From the NCBI GenBank assembly GCA_015143295.1, contig CM026570.1:25737250-25801249 (forward strand): 64,000 nucleotides of DNA, given 5' to 3'. This DNA comes from Tetracentron sinense. Lineage: Eukaryota > Streptophyta > Magnoliopsida > Trochodendrales > Trochodendraceae. Every line of letters begins with the position of its first letter. Position 1 is the stretch's first letter. This document shows, piece after piece, positions 31,817-43,859 of the stretch. The notes beneath the pieces are model-generated. The model did not search any database. It was not told the DNA's origin and was given only the letters and a program-made list of their open reading frames with translations. The position numbers and the translations under genes were made by a program.

Positions 31817-31999
31817 AATGTTATCCCTGTTAGACACATTGGGTGTCAAAACCCCAACGACAACACTCCTTTGTTCGTGTCTCCATACACAGCGCAGGAT
31901 TGCCACCGTATCCATTTCTTTCATGACTCTTGTTATGGCAGAAACGCAAAGAATGGCCTTTGTATGTCGAAGATGTAGACATCTTTCATATAATAGTGT
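31817..31999 (-). pseudogene. KU80: Ku80 exon (HYYMKDV ... LTPNVS)
   Basis: The exon follows an AAAG acceptor and ends at a good donor (GTAAGT). It reads HYYMKDVYIF, then after a frame change TKAILCVSAITRVMKEMDT, VAILRCVWRHEQRSVVVG and VLTPNVSNRDNI. The shift lies where a short segment (PEPGN in other plants) is missing. The core text is well preserved. Confidence 0.9.
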
Positions 32000-32179
32000 C
32001 TTTGAAATAAAAGAGTAGATAGGGATCAAATAGAATCAGATAGTGTAAAAGCGAATAACTAAATATTTTAATTACATAAAAATATGTAATTTGGACTAAT
32101 CATACCCATTTACATAAAGCAACATCAAATTATATGGATCCAAATCAAAGCAGCTAGATTTTATCGCATTATGTTGGAA

Positions 32180-32441
32180 CTTGGAAGCATCAGTAAATCC
32201 AATAAGTTTCACTCTCTTCTGGTTTGAACTTGACAGCGTCCCTCAGATGAAATAGGAACTACTTCGGGTCCATAGCCATAACCTTTAATCATTTGCTCTG
32301 GGGTAGAATTTTATCAGAAACTTCTACTTTTCTGTATTCAAAATCTAGGGTGACTTCATGGGTATCAGCTGGAGGTGCTTTATCGGAATATTTTTTGAGA
32401 AGGGGGAACCTCTCCTAAGATGTTTTCTTGTAAACCCATAC
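32180..32441 (-). pseudogene. KU80: Ku80 exon, start of the beta-barrel region
   Basis: An ACAG acceptor precedes VWVYKKTS, an in-frame TAG, ERFPLLKKYSDKAPPADTHEV and FEYRKVEVSDK. Small deletions then shift the frame three times: PEQMIKGYGYGPEVVPISS, then DAVKFKPEES, then KLIGFTDASK. This is the order found in plant Ku80. The lower boundary is uncertain, because no clear donor was identified. Confidence 0.85.
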
Positions 32442-32830
32442 CTGTATCATGAACAAAGGTTGGAACAAGATAGATCACGAACCTTCTTTCCCCAAATGCT
32501 AAAATTGGATTCAATAAATTGGTGGGGATCTGGCAAAAACCCCACTCCCACTGGGTGTTTCAGTTTTCAAAAAAAATCCTTAGGTCTAAAGCATCAAGGT
32601 GCTGTCAGAATGAGAGGCAACGGCTGGGAAAAAATCATAGATTAATGCTTTCATGCTACAATTTCTCTCTATGGCATATTGTTTACCAAAGTAATTACTT
32701 TTTCTGAGCTAATTAGTTCTTTAGTAAGTATAAAACATTGTATGCAATAATTAACAGCAAATAAAAGGTCAACAGACACAACACCAATGCGTTGACAACA
32801 TTTGTTTCCATAACTCATCCTCAATCTCAT

Positions 32831-33530
32831 CTGGATTTTCATTGTTGGGCTTACAAGAGATATATTACGAGTTCTTAGAGCACCTAAGAGTGAAGTTGGA
32901 CTATTAAAATGCACCATTTTTGCATGTGTTTTCTTTGCAAATTGATTCAATAGATGATCATTTGCATCCCCACTTAGCTTTCCCCTCACAATTATACAAT
33001 CCAGTCTCATGCCATGGGCGGTCATCATAGTTACCAAGTCGGGATCCGGGAATACTTCGTCTAGGAAAAAGTTCGGAAAAAATCGTCAAAATTCGGAAAT
33101 AAATCGGGAAAATGTCAGGTAAGAAATGAAGAAATACAAAACAAGATTACTAATTATAAAAGGTATAAACAAATATATTTCATATTCGATATTTATTTAG
33201 GAATTTTTCAAAAAATCATGAATAATTTGTGAAATTTGTGACTTTTTGAAAAAGTCACTATTTTTCCAAAACTCATGAATACTTCGTGAATTAATCGTTC
33301 GACAAAAGGTCGGGTATTATTCCGAATTTTTTGAAAGAATCGGAGTACTTGGTAACTATGGCGGTCATTTGTGCAGCAATGCTGTCGATCTGATCTTCTT
33401 GTGTTCCTTCATATGGCTCTGTAATGGGGGTATTGCGCAATTGTTATAAGACAAAGGTGTTTCTTTCCCTTGTTTATTGGTCCAAATTTCTTTATGAGCC
33501 TATCCATTCCGACCACAATAGCATCCAGAA
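32831..33530 (-). pseudogene. KU80: Ku80 vWA-domain exon split by a MITE
   Basis: The part at 33530-33369 follows an AG acceptor and reads LDAIVVGMDRLIKKFG, then NKGKKHLCLIT. One extra C causes a frameshift, after which it reads PITEPYEGTQEDQIDSIAAQM. The text then breaks at a 335-bp MITE (33360-33026) and continues at 33025 with HGMRLDCIIVRGKLSG, NDHLLNQFAKKTHAKMVH and SPTSLLGALRTRNIS. Removing the MITE and one target copy restores continuity. About eleven residues expected after RNIS are missing before SPTMKIQ. At 32831 the expected GT donor reads AT. Confidence 0.88.
33026..33360. mobile_element. MITE inserted in a Ku80 exon (335 bp)
   Basis: Perfect 13-bp terminal inverted repeats CATAGTTACCAAG and CTTGGTAACTATG bound the element. 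GCGGTCAT flanks it on both sides (33018-33025 and 33361-33368), an 8-bp target duplication. The interior is AT-rich with GGAATACTTCG and TCATGAATA-type words and has no coding capacity. A related decayed sequence may lie at 44640-44840. The duplication length suggests the hAT superfamily. Confidence 0.92.
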
Positions 33531-34859
33531 CTAGCACCAAGTCAAGGAATCAAGAGCTCAAGAATAAAGATAGGCATAAAAATATGCAATTAGCAGACTA
33601 CTAGCTCAAGTTTATTAACCTCCTAAAACAAGTGCCTCATAAATTATACCAGTATATACCTTCCTGAAATGCACCTACAAATTGTTTCGAGATTATAATT
33701 GACGTTTGTTGGAGTTAGTTGTCTAATACTAAACATAGATTGAAATTTTTCAGTAAGGCATTCTTTTACCTAATGGTCTTAATCTGCCAAGACGCACCTA
33801 CAAATTGTTTTGAGATTATGGCAGACATTTGTTGGAGTTAATGGTCTAATACAAAATCATCTATTGAAAATTTTAAACTGTAGCAAAACGATCTGTAAGA
33901 TTAAAGCTTCTTTGAAAGAAAGTGACCAGCAATTTAAGAAAGATGTGACTAAAAGTAGGGGCACAAAGAGCCTAGGATGACAACCTTATAATGCAAAAAA
34001 GTCGCATTACAGAGAAGACTTCTGCAATGTATAGTATAACAAAATATTTAAAGCATCTTATTCTTATTTCAGCTGCACAAGGCTAAACTGAACTTCCAAC
34101 AAAATAATCCAATTGTGAGGGGTTTTAGGAGGTTGGGATAAGAAGATTGTTGTAAGACTTGTGAAACAAAATAACAATGTTGGAAGACTTGTGAAACAAA
34201 TATTCAGGGAAATTGTTGACAGTTAATACTTAATAGGCTAGTGGGTGCACCAACTCTCTCTAGGGTTCAACCAAGTTGCCAAAAAATCTGACCATCATGT
34301 TGTATCAAAATCTAATCACAATGCATGTACAAGCAAATACAGACCCATGTCTAATTCCCCTACATAGATCCATATTGAACTAAGTAGCACACTTTTACAC
34401 AAAATTATCAAGCGAAGGACTGTGAGGGCATTACGTATTAGGGGTAGTGGAGAAAGCTCTAATATGAGGAGATTGAAAGTTCATAAATAGTGATGGATAG
34501 TATAACATGGAATCATGTATTTGACAATTCTCTATGGGTTAGGTGAAATCATAAAAGCAACAATGCAAGAAGAACCAAATGCAAACCTATGGCCTATTTC
34601 CCTTTTAATATCCATATTATTGTTGTCGTAAGAAATATGGAACTACGATTGGGACGTTTTTTAAAACTGTACGCTTAAGAGGTTAGATACTTATTCTATA
34701 AAATTGAGAGGATCTTCAATGAGAGCTTAAAGTGTGATAAATCTAAGCATTTTCGTTTTTGTTCATTCATTTCATGCCATTTGGAGACTAAAAATGGCAT
34801 CATATTATTCACAAGTGTTTAAAATGTCACTTTTAAAAATGACAGCAACTAACCCTATA
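33531..34859. other. Non-coding stretch upstream of the recognised Ku80 exons
   Basis: Two related segments (about 33660-33750 and 33780-33860, sharing GCACCTACAAATTGTTT.GAGATTAT) form a diverged duplication. The expected first Ku80 exons were not found. Confidence 0.5.
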
Positions 34860-34983
34860 AGGCATGTGCAAGCTTTTAGTTGGTAAAGTCCCTTGGCGTT
34901 GTTCCAAGGACCTGGGATCGAATCCCGCCTATGTTTCTCTGGTGGGGGTCTGCCTAACCCCAACTTACCTTCCAAAAAAAACA
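34860..34983 (+). mobile_element. SINE-like element
   Basis: A tRNA-like internal promoter is visible: TTAGTTGGTAAAG at about 34876 as box A and GGGATCGAATCCC at 34914-34926 as box B. The 3' end is CCCCAACTTACCTTCC followed by an A-run. This layout fits plant tRNA-derived SINEs of the Au type. A short CACTTTTA word lies on both sides (about 34829 and 34981) and may be the target duplication. Confidence 0.7.
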
Positions 34984-36322
34984 CTTTTATTCTAAAAGTT
35001 ATTCTGAAAGTAAATAAAGAAATTTAAATTTCAATAAATAATATCAATAGCTAATTAACTAAGCAAATCAATTAAAATATTTCCTATAACTATCAACTAA
35101 ACAGAAAAAAATAGCATATAGAGATTCCAAAGCTTAAATGTCATGTACATGAAACATAGAACCTCATTAAACATAGAAATAGTTAAGACCTGCACGTGAA
35201 AGGATTGAGAGTACCCCTGAATTGATCATCATGAATTGTTTAGTTTTTACGAAATAAAGGCACTTGCAACCATGTCCTCCTCATTTTCACATTCATATGT
35301 GCGGAATCCCACAAAATAGCATACTAGATATAGAAGAATATAATTGAAGGAGGCAAAATATTAATCATGCTACCAGAAGTTTATTTCTATTGCAAGGTAT
35401 TCCAACCTAAATAAAAAATTAAAACGACTAAGAATACCATAACAAATAAAGAAAATTATTACTCAAGGAGGCAAAATTCCAATCATACTACCAGAAAGTT
35501 TTTTTTGGATGGTGATACTACCAGAATTTTATCTTTATTGCAAGGTATTCCAACCTAAATAAATAATCCTATCAAATACAGGGGAAGTCATGAAAAATTG
35601 CAAATTAAACTGAAAAATTTGTTATTCCAAATTGATTAGAAAGCCCAAACAAATGAATGCAAAATCAAATCTACAACATACCAACTGAAGAAATCCTGAA
35701 GCTGAATCTTAGCCGATCAATAAAACTCTACGATTCAAATTAAAAAAATAACAACTGCAACATCAAATATGATATAACAGCCATTATCAAAATGAGAAAC
35801 ATATAAAAGAAATTATACCTAATTAAACCCAAGCATTGGGCAGCCACATGGCGGTTTGAGAGTGTTTGTAGGGGATTAGATGAGAAGATTTTAAGTATTT
35901 TTCCCTACGATTTCTCTTATAGGGTGTTTGTGCCACATGTCATACTATTAGTGGTTGCATTTAATCAGCATTTATGAAAGGAAAAGGGTCTACTCTTGGC
36001 AATAAAAACGCTGAAACGACATATAAGGAGCTATAATAAGTTTAGATCACAAACCCAATAAAACAGATATACAACCGCAATATATCTGTTTTCAAAAACA
36101 ACAGATCGGACATCCATATTCCCCAATCACTATTTTTTTTCAGCAGTATTTTGTTTCATAATGAAAGCTATCTACTACCAGCAACAAACAGAAGCATAAA
36201 CCTAAAGAACTACAGTAAATTGATCAGTAAACCTAATCCCGACATCTCCAAGTGTGTATCGTTAGGCATGACAAAGATTTATCAACTCTGTGTATGCAAA
36301 AGTGGATGTCTTTGGTGTACTT
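34984..36322. other. AT-rich non-coding stretch with a local duplication
   Basis: GGAGGCAAAAT..AATCAT.CTACCAGAA and TTGCAAGGTATTCCAACC occur at 35346-35415 and again at 35465-35560. Nothing else could be assigned. Confidence 0.5.
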
Positions 36323-37952
36323 ACACTACTTTGAAGCCATTAAACCATGAATCTATGGTGCAATTTCAGGATGTTGAGTAATCATTGTTAAGCCAGGCAT
36401 TTATAAATGTTCTATAGGAAGTAGAAATTCCTACAACGGCATCTTTGTACAAGATATGCCTAGATGTACAAATAGTGAAAGGGAAAACTGGAAATCTGAG
36501 AATTACAAACCATCGGTGAATCACTTCAGGATGTTGTGTAATCCTTGGTTCGGCTAGTGTTTACTGTGTCTAAAAGGTGTTTACTGTGTGTCTAAAAGGT
36601 AGTAAGAAGTAAGAGCTCTTGTTTGAGCATCTTGGGACTATTTATAACCAAGATGTACAACTGGTACAATGGAAAAGCAGGAAACGGGATATCTCGTGAT
36701 AAAGGAATGGCACATGGGTCACCGGGAGAATTGCAAAATCGTGTTTGTCCTGGAAATTTGAATAAGAAAGGCAGTGTTTTCTTTGTACTTAGCATTATCT
36801 AAAGCTAACTCCCCACATATGTACGAGTCATTCCAGATATTGTCTAGTGCTAGGACAAGTCAGGAATTTCAGTTCGTCTCCAAGAAATCTTGCAATAGCA
36901 TCACGTGCAGGGGTCTAAGTGGCAAAAGAATGTCAGGACATAAAATCAGCAACTTTTTCTTGAGACAAAAATATACTTTTAAAGGGCGTTTTACTGTAGT
37001 ACGTCATGCCTTGTAATTGAACAGGCAAAATAATTGACCATGTGGGCCAGCACAGAAATTGTCCTACACAATCCTTCCCAACTTGCCAAAGTTGCATTAC
37101 GTAAACATTTTATTGTTACTTTTTTCAAGCACTAAAAAAAGGGAAGAAGTTTTATTATGTGTTTATACATGTATGCAGTATCCAACATTTAGCCAATCTA
37201 GCTTAGACTTCTGTTCTGTGTCATTGAATTATTGATGAATCGTGAACCCTCAAAATCAGTTTATTGTAGTTAGTAGTAGTAGTATCATCATCTTTGTACT
37301 ATGAATCTTTTCGTGTCTGGACTTCGAAAATCAGGCCGAATAGGTCTTTTCTAGGAACTTATCATGACTTGATTGATGCCCAAATATTCTCTTCCAACCT
37401 TTGAAGTTACCATGACATGATTGTTGAAATCTTTAACATACCACGATATTATTATTTCTCCCTGTAGACTTTCATTTTAGATCGAGGGTGGTCCGTTCTC
37501 TTGCCGTATGGCCCGTATCTAAAGATTGTTGTAAAGGTTCCTTTCCACACTCCATCCTAAAGCAAAAGCCAACCCTATCTCTGGTTCCGCTCCTCGTACG
37601 CAAAGGGAAAAAAAAAAAGAGAAAGTAAAGTCAGTAGCGGGAGAGGTAGTGGCTAGAATTAGGGATTTCTGTAGTTCTAGTTCTTTTTATCAGTCGATGA
37701 GTGAGATTTTTTTTTCCCGGGTTTGGTTTGCTTTCATTTATAGAGGGATGTGCTGTGTTCATTGATTGTGTTTCTATTCCATGCTGATTTGTTTTTCCCG
37801 AGTCTAGTTTGCTTTCTTTTAGAGAGAGGAATGTGTTATGTTCATTTCTCGCCATAACCTGATTGTGTTTCATTTCCTTGCTCATTTGCATCCACGAAGG
37901 ACCCACATTTCCCATGCGATAAGCACCCCGACTACACTTATGTTCAAACATC
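36323..37952. repeat. Older ~1.5-kb dispersed duplication, copy 2
   Basis: It is homologous to 29543-31043. It has small insertions, including a ~90-bp stretch near 36870-37020 absent from copy 1 and a repeated GTGTTTACTGTGT word. It ends at CAAACATCA, where it is fused directly to the second copy of the 5.9-kb segment. Confidence 0.88.
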
Positions 37953-39845
37953 AAGTATTCCTCGCTCAACCAAATATTTGTTATCATCGGCAGGTGCTTA
38001 GGTTCCGTTCGACTATGTGGTTAGAAGCCTTGGGTAGAGGAAGAGTATTACGACCCGAGCCTTCTATGGACCACTATCAGGACGATGACTCATTAGATAG
38101 GCGTCATGACTTCGATTTCTGTTGACAGACTTAGAAAGACATGATACTTTGTTAAGTGAGAGTAGGACTTGTCCACTCCACATTTGGATATTTACACATG
38201 TGTATATTTTTGTTGGTTCACGCTTGGAACAAGGAATAGGAGTGTTTAATTATATTTCTGCTTCCGCTATATGTTTAATCGTTTCTGCTATGTATGTCTG
38301 TGTGCTTTGACAGGTTGCTATGCGTGCCTTATGTATCATATGGGAGGTATGAAGTATCCCTAACTCCTAGAGAGTATTTTGGGTCGTGACGATGAACCAT
38401 CCGAAATTTACTAGTAGCAGGAGCACTAGAAGGAAAAAAGTAGATAAATCAAAGTGGTTATTTTCAAAAATTGTATGAATATAACAATCTTTTTAGTGAT
38501 AGAAGCTATAATAGCTCTATTGTTTCGCAATTTGGAATCATACTTTCTCCTACAACTCTCTATCCAGATTTCTCAAACAATCAAAGCAGGAAAGAGTGAA
38601 AAGATCATTGTTTCGATGAGAATAGCTCTAAGCCACCTTTAAGAGATTTTTCCTGATCCTAATCAATCAAACGTACTCAATAATTTTTACTTTAATTAAT
38701 ATTTCTTCGTTCTTGCTAATAAGTTGACTGTTTTTGAATGCTGATGCAGATATCAAGCATCAGTTGTTTCTGATGTGAACATTGGTGAGAGTAATCTAAG
38801 TTAATAAGTTGACTATTGCAGTTCAATTTCTTAAGGGAATAATTCTTATTATGACAAGTCTGGCTGCAATTAAATTGAATAAAGTAAACAAAGTTACATG
38901 ATAAAGAAGAGCAAAATCGACAATAAAAGTAAAAATAAATGAGTAAATCTCATTGAACCCTAATATATGGACGAGTTGTTGTAGATCAGATTCTCTAAGG
39001 AAAGAAGCTTGCAATCTACTGGTTTGAGACTTATGATATAAGCACTTAGCAGTTATAAAATAGGGAGTAGATACACTCTGCCAGAAACTTGAATGCACAA
39101 AAATTCTATATGGAATAGTGAATGCCGCAAGCCCAAGTCCCATGTTTAATGAATTTATGTAAAGCGGGTAGAAGAAAGTGAAATGGAGTTATATTACCTA
39201 TGCAGTACTCTCTGACTGGGCAGAAATCAACACCCTTGCAAAACGGGACATGGACGACATTAAGAATCAAAAAGTCAAATAAATCACACTGTCCTCACTG
39301 CCCTGCATCAATAATCTTAAACAGTCACATGATCATAATGCAAGCACTCTTCCTGAATACTCTAAAATGCAAATACCCAACCATAAATTCCCGCGTGACA
39401 CGTAAATTTTTCCCTATTCCCAAAAAATAATTCATGCACCTATTTTTCCTCCAAATAAACACAGCATAGTTCCAATCCAATGATATTTGCTAATGTCTAC
39501 ACTCCAAAATCTGGGTTATCCCATTATGTCCCAAGTACATAGCCCTCTTTAACCATTAAAATGGGGTGACAGAAGCAAACATCCAACCCTATAGATAGCT
39601 TCCCTATAACTATGGAATACACTACACAAATATGGAAATACAAAATGATACCTAAAGTTAGAATATATATATATACCCCCATAATCACAGAATACTCACG
39701 GTTCATACAAAAGAAGAAAAACACACAGCTGAGATGAATGGATGCAAATAAAGAATCACCTCTATCCCTCGAGAGCAAGGAAAGCATATATACTATCCAC
39801 AGTCATCATCAATATATCTTTCCAATTTCCAACTGTTCAGGTGCA

Positions 39846-40600
39846 ACCTTTTTTTTTTTTGGGTTTAACAAGAGAGCCACACCTACTATACTCAATAAAT
39901 ACACACCACACACACAACTATACGCCCAGGCCACAAAGAATTGCACCCACACCCTCTCAAAAAAATAGGGTGGTGGGGCATTAAGGGTCACTATCAAAGG
40001 GGTAAGTCACCGATGTGGGAATAAATCTCATTCATTTTTTTGTTAACACAAGAGACACCCACACCCACACCCACTATACTCAACACACACCCAGACCACA
40101 AGGCCATTGCACCCACACCCCTCTCAAAAAAAAGGGAGGTGGGCTTTAAGGGCTCACTAACACAGGAGTAAGTCACCAATGCGGGTCTAAAGCCCATTCA
40201 TTTTTTGGTTAACACAAGAAAACACCCACACAACACACACCAGGCCACAAAGCCATTGCACCCACACACCCTCTAAAAAAAGAGAGGGAGCTGGGACTTT
40301 AAGGGATCACTATCACGGGGTAAGTCACCAATGGGGGACTAAACCCATTCATTTTTTGGTTAACACAAGAGAACACACACAACCACTAAACCCAACACAC
40401 ACACTCAGGTCACAAGGCCATTGCAATTTGCACCCACACACCCTCTCAAAAAAGAGGAGGAGGTGGGCTTTAAGGGCTCACTATCACAAGGGTCCCATTC
40501 ATTGTTTTGGTTAAACACAAGAGAACACGCACACCCACTATATTGTTTTGGTAACACAAGGAACACGCACACCCACTATACTCAACACACGCGCCCATAA
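39846..40600 (+). repeat. Minisatellite with ~150-170-bp units, copy 2
   Basis: Counterpart of 23318-24095 with the same units, and several one- or two-base losses in A, T and CA runs. Confidence 0.85.
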
Positions 40601-40728
40601 TCTGTTACATCACTGATCAAGGAAGCATATATACAAAAATACAAATGAGAGACCCGGTATGGTTAGTGTGAGCAGCTTCCATATGGATCAAAGAAAATGG
40701 TGAACAAGATGAGGCCAATAGAACAAAC

Positions 40729-40859
40729 CTGCCAATGGCTTCTGTCTTGGTGATCAACATGATTTGTTTGGATGCAAGAAATTCACAGAAATTGCTCAGC
40801 TGTTTCTCCTGGCAGAATTTACAGAGATGGCGCAGGAATTCATTGAACTGTTTAGGTTC
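40729..40859 (-). pseudogene. KU80: Ku80 EPKQF exon, copy 2 (isolated)
   Basis: Identical to the exon at 24216-24346, including acceptor and donor. Here it lies 5' of the rest of the gene on the minus strand, so it cannot be part of a Ku80 transcript in normal order. It came along with the 5.9-kb duplication. The plus-strand open frame at 40735-41007 is its shadow. Confidence 0.9.
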
Positions 40860-43588
40860 CTACACAACATCCTTCCAGAATTCAGAGAGAGATTGGGGCC
40901 TTAGGGAAGGTTTTGAATATGTTGGCTGGTCAGAGATGACAAAATTGGCACTGGGAGAGAAGGTTTTGAATATGTTGGTTGGTCTGAGATCACAAAAGTG
41001 GCACTAGGAGATACCTGAAGCACAAAAATGGGGAATGACCTCCTCATTGCAGTGTTGTAATCAAAGCTTATATTAGTCCAAGTCCTTTTAACCAAGTGTA
41101 AGTTGATTGATACAATGGGAATATGGTATAATAGATTAAATTTAATGAAAGGATAATTTACCAGTGTGTGTGAGGGTATGGGAAAGTAACATAGTTACGG
41201 TATCATTCCCATGGACAAAACTACTTGACATGTAGAGACCACATGATGCAACACAGGTGATAGGATGAAACTGCGAAATGTCCTTCATTATTTTCTTTAA
41301 ATCAGTTTTCGTGATAGTAGAATACAAAATCATGATAACATGTCATTGGCAATTTCAAGTGCTTATCATCAGCCTTCTAACACAAAAAAAAAATATGAAA
41401 TTAAACATTGCAATCTTCACATGAAGAAAATTGCATGATTATTACAAAGTAGTTGACTGAGGACCTGTTTGTACATTCCCAAAATGTTGTGGTTTTGCTG
41501 GCGTCATTCACGTCTAGGAAGCTACATTGGACAACATGGACTGCCATTTTAGCTGGTACCACTTTCGGCCCAAGAAAATTAACAACAGTTCTTTTTATGG
41601 AAAAAAAAGCTAATGTTGACACTGCTTTCATGTTCTGCACAAATCATGGTTATCACTTGTGTCAGTATTGCTAACCATGTGGCAGTCTAAATAAGCCCTA
41701 CCAGATACAATCAAATGATCAAACTACTTAAGGAACTAAATATGATCTCAATTCGAATCCCAGAAAAGAAATGAATAGGTTAGATCGTGTTGACCAGGAT
41801 AAAAGTGATTATAACTTCAAGTTGACTGGAAGAGCATTTCTATGGTATTCGTTAAACATTTCTAAATGTTTTTACTAGTCCCAATATGGTAAACCTTGTA
41901 TTAGTTATAATCAATAAAAATAATTTTCCAATAACTATTCTTCTGAATCAAGGGCCGACAACAACTTAGAAAAACTAGAAGTTCAATATTCTTGATCTAG
42001 ACGCAGAAAATGGCTCAAGAGAGCAGTAAAAAAACCAATAGGCATCAGTTGGATTGGATGCAACATATCCAAATGAAATCTTCCCTAACATGAGTTGTGC
42101 TAGCCCTATTCTCAGGCATCACCTACTCTCAACCAAAACCAACATGTGTCCTTGCTTTCAACCAAAAACCAACACATGTCTTTGCTTTGACAGGTGTTAG
42201 TTTTTGGTTGAGAGTAGGGAATGCCTGAGAGTATATATAATTAATATTTTATATTTGTACCCATTCATATATGAATACTTTGCATGATTAGTACAAACTA
42301 CAAAGTAGTTGACTAAGGACCTATTTGTACATTCCCAAAATGCTGTGGTTTTGTGTGGGTGCTATCCAAGTCTAGGAAGCTACACATTAGACAACATGGA
42401 CTGCCAATTTAGCTGGCACCACCAACACTTTCAGCCCCAGAAAATTGACAACACTTTTTTTAATGGAAAAAAAGCTAATGTTGACTGCTTTCATGTTCTG
42501 CACAAATCATGGTTATCAATAGTCTCCCTAACAATATAATCAATATATGTACCCCAAGATTCACAAGCACTGCCATTTCAAATTGAACATTACAAAAAGA
42601 CAAAGCTCACTACCAGTCTCGAATAGTATGTATGCTTGTATTCAGTTGGGTGCTACTATTTTGTGGAAACTATTAGGCTGTGGGGGCATTTATTAGTTTT
42701 AAAAGACAGACAAAATTTTCTACTTCATTAAACTTGAGCATTGACAGTCTGACAGACAACCATTTGGTTATACATGTATATATAAACTAACATCCTTTCA
42801 CAAGAAGGGCTCAAAGACCTCAGGATAAAATGTTGTGGGCCAAAACGAAAGTGATGAGCTATTGGTCAACATAAAACTCAGAGAGATGGTCTTTACTCTT
42901 TAGTTAATACAGCAAAGTAAGTACATATCAGTTGCAAATTCATGGATTTACTGTATACAGGGAAAAAAAGGATCATGAATGTCTCATTTTTTTCCCTTTA
43001 TGCTGTTAACTTTTCTACTAACCAACATCTGAATTAAGAATGAATCATTTTCTTGATACCTTACAGAGAAGTTAGACTCATAATCGCAAGAAATATCCAA
43101 TTTCTCACAAGAAACACCAAGAAAAACATCTAAAGTTTAAAATTCCGATTTTATCATGATATTTTAATTAAATTTTCTCCTTTTATTGCGTAAATAACAC
43201 AATTTAAAAATTCTCTTTTCTCTTTCAAAATATCAATATTTACTGAGATTTAACGGCAATTGACTTAAATATATTTGTAGCTATTAAATGTGGAATTACG
43301 TGAAATATTATGGTTATGGTGAATGTTTTGAAGTTTGGTTATGGATTTTAAATTGGTGATATTTATTACTATTTTCTATAATTTTAATTACTTTTTGAAT
43401 CATGGCCAAGAAACTTAAAACTGATGGTAGTGTGAAAGTGGTTTCCCCTCAATTTATGAAATGTAATTAACTAGATATAAGAAAAGGTGAGATATTATTC
43501 CGTGGAGAGGAATGAGTACGGACAGTCACCATCATAAATTTCTTTTAAATAATAAACAACTGTGGGTAAACACTGTCAGATAGGTAAG

Positions 43589-43622
<34 letters not shown>

Positions 43623-43859
43623 CTTTCCAGTATTAAAATTAAATATGACTAACACTACAGACATGTAAGAAGTAGCAGAATCTTAATTACTTGCAGCTTC
43701 TTGTAAATTTGGAAGCTGTAGAAAACATAAAGAATATAGGTTTTGAATCGGTATTTCTAATGTGTAATCTTGCAAAGTGGAAATGATAACCAGTAAAAGA
43801 GGTTGAAAAAAAAAAAACAAATATCATTGAACTATAATAATATTTTTTGATAAAATCAA

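Larger units (their letters stand above)
24216..33530 (-). pseudogene. KU80: Ku80 (XRCC5) pseudogene, partial
   Basis: Several exon remnants on the minus strand, in the correct order, read as plant Ku80, the DNA-end-binding subunit that works with Ku70 in non-homologous end joining and telomere protection. Recognised pieces are the vWA-domain region (33530-32831), the beta-barrel start (32441-32180), exons at 31999-31817 and 31677-31471, the C-terminal region (29072-28736), and an EPKQF exon (24346-24216). The first exon(s) with the start codon, the exons between 31471 and 29072, and the final exon were not found. In-frame stops, frameshifts, a lost splice donor and a MITE inside an exon make a functional product very unlikely. 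Some single-base shifts could be sequencing errors. Confidence 0.85.
37953..43859. repeat. 5.9-kb duplicated segment, copy 2
   Basis: Nearly identical to 21404-27361 but 51 bp shorter. Repeated examples of shortening are CCCC to CCC, TTTT to TTT and AAA to AA. It carries the same minisatellite (39846-40600), Ku80 exon (40729-40859), 230-bp repeat pair, foldback and TA run. Its left neighbour is the 1.5-kb repeat instead of the LTR. Its right neighbour from 43860 is CT-rich DNA instead of the LINE fragment. Confidence 0.93.

Noticed and set aside
34914..34926. tRNA gene suggested by a box B motif
   Set aside because: No cloverleaf can be formed around it. The A-run tail and box spacing fit a tRNA-derived SINE.
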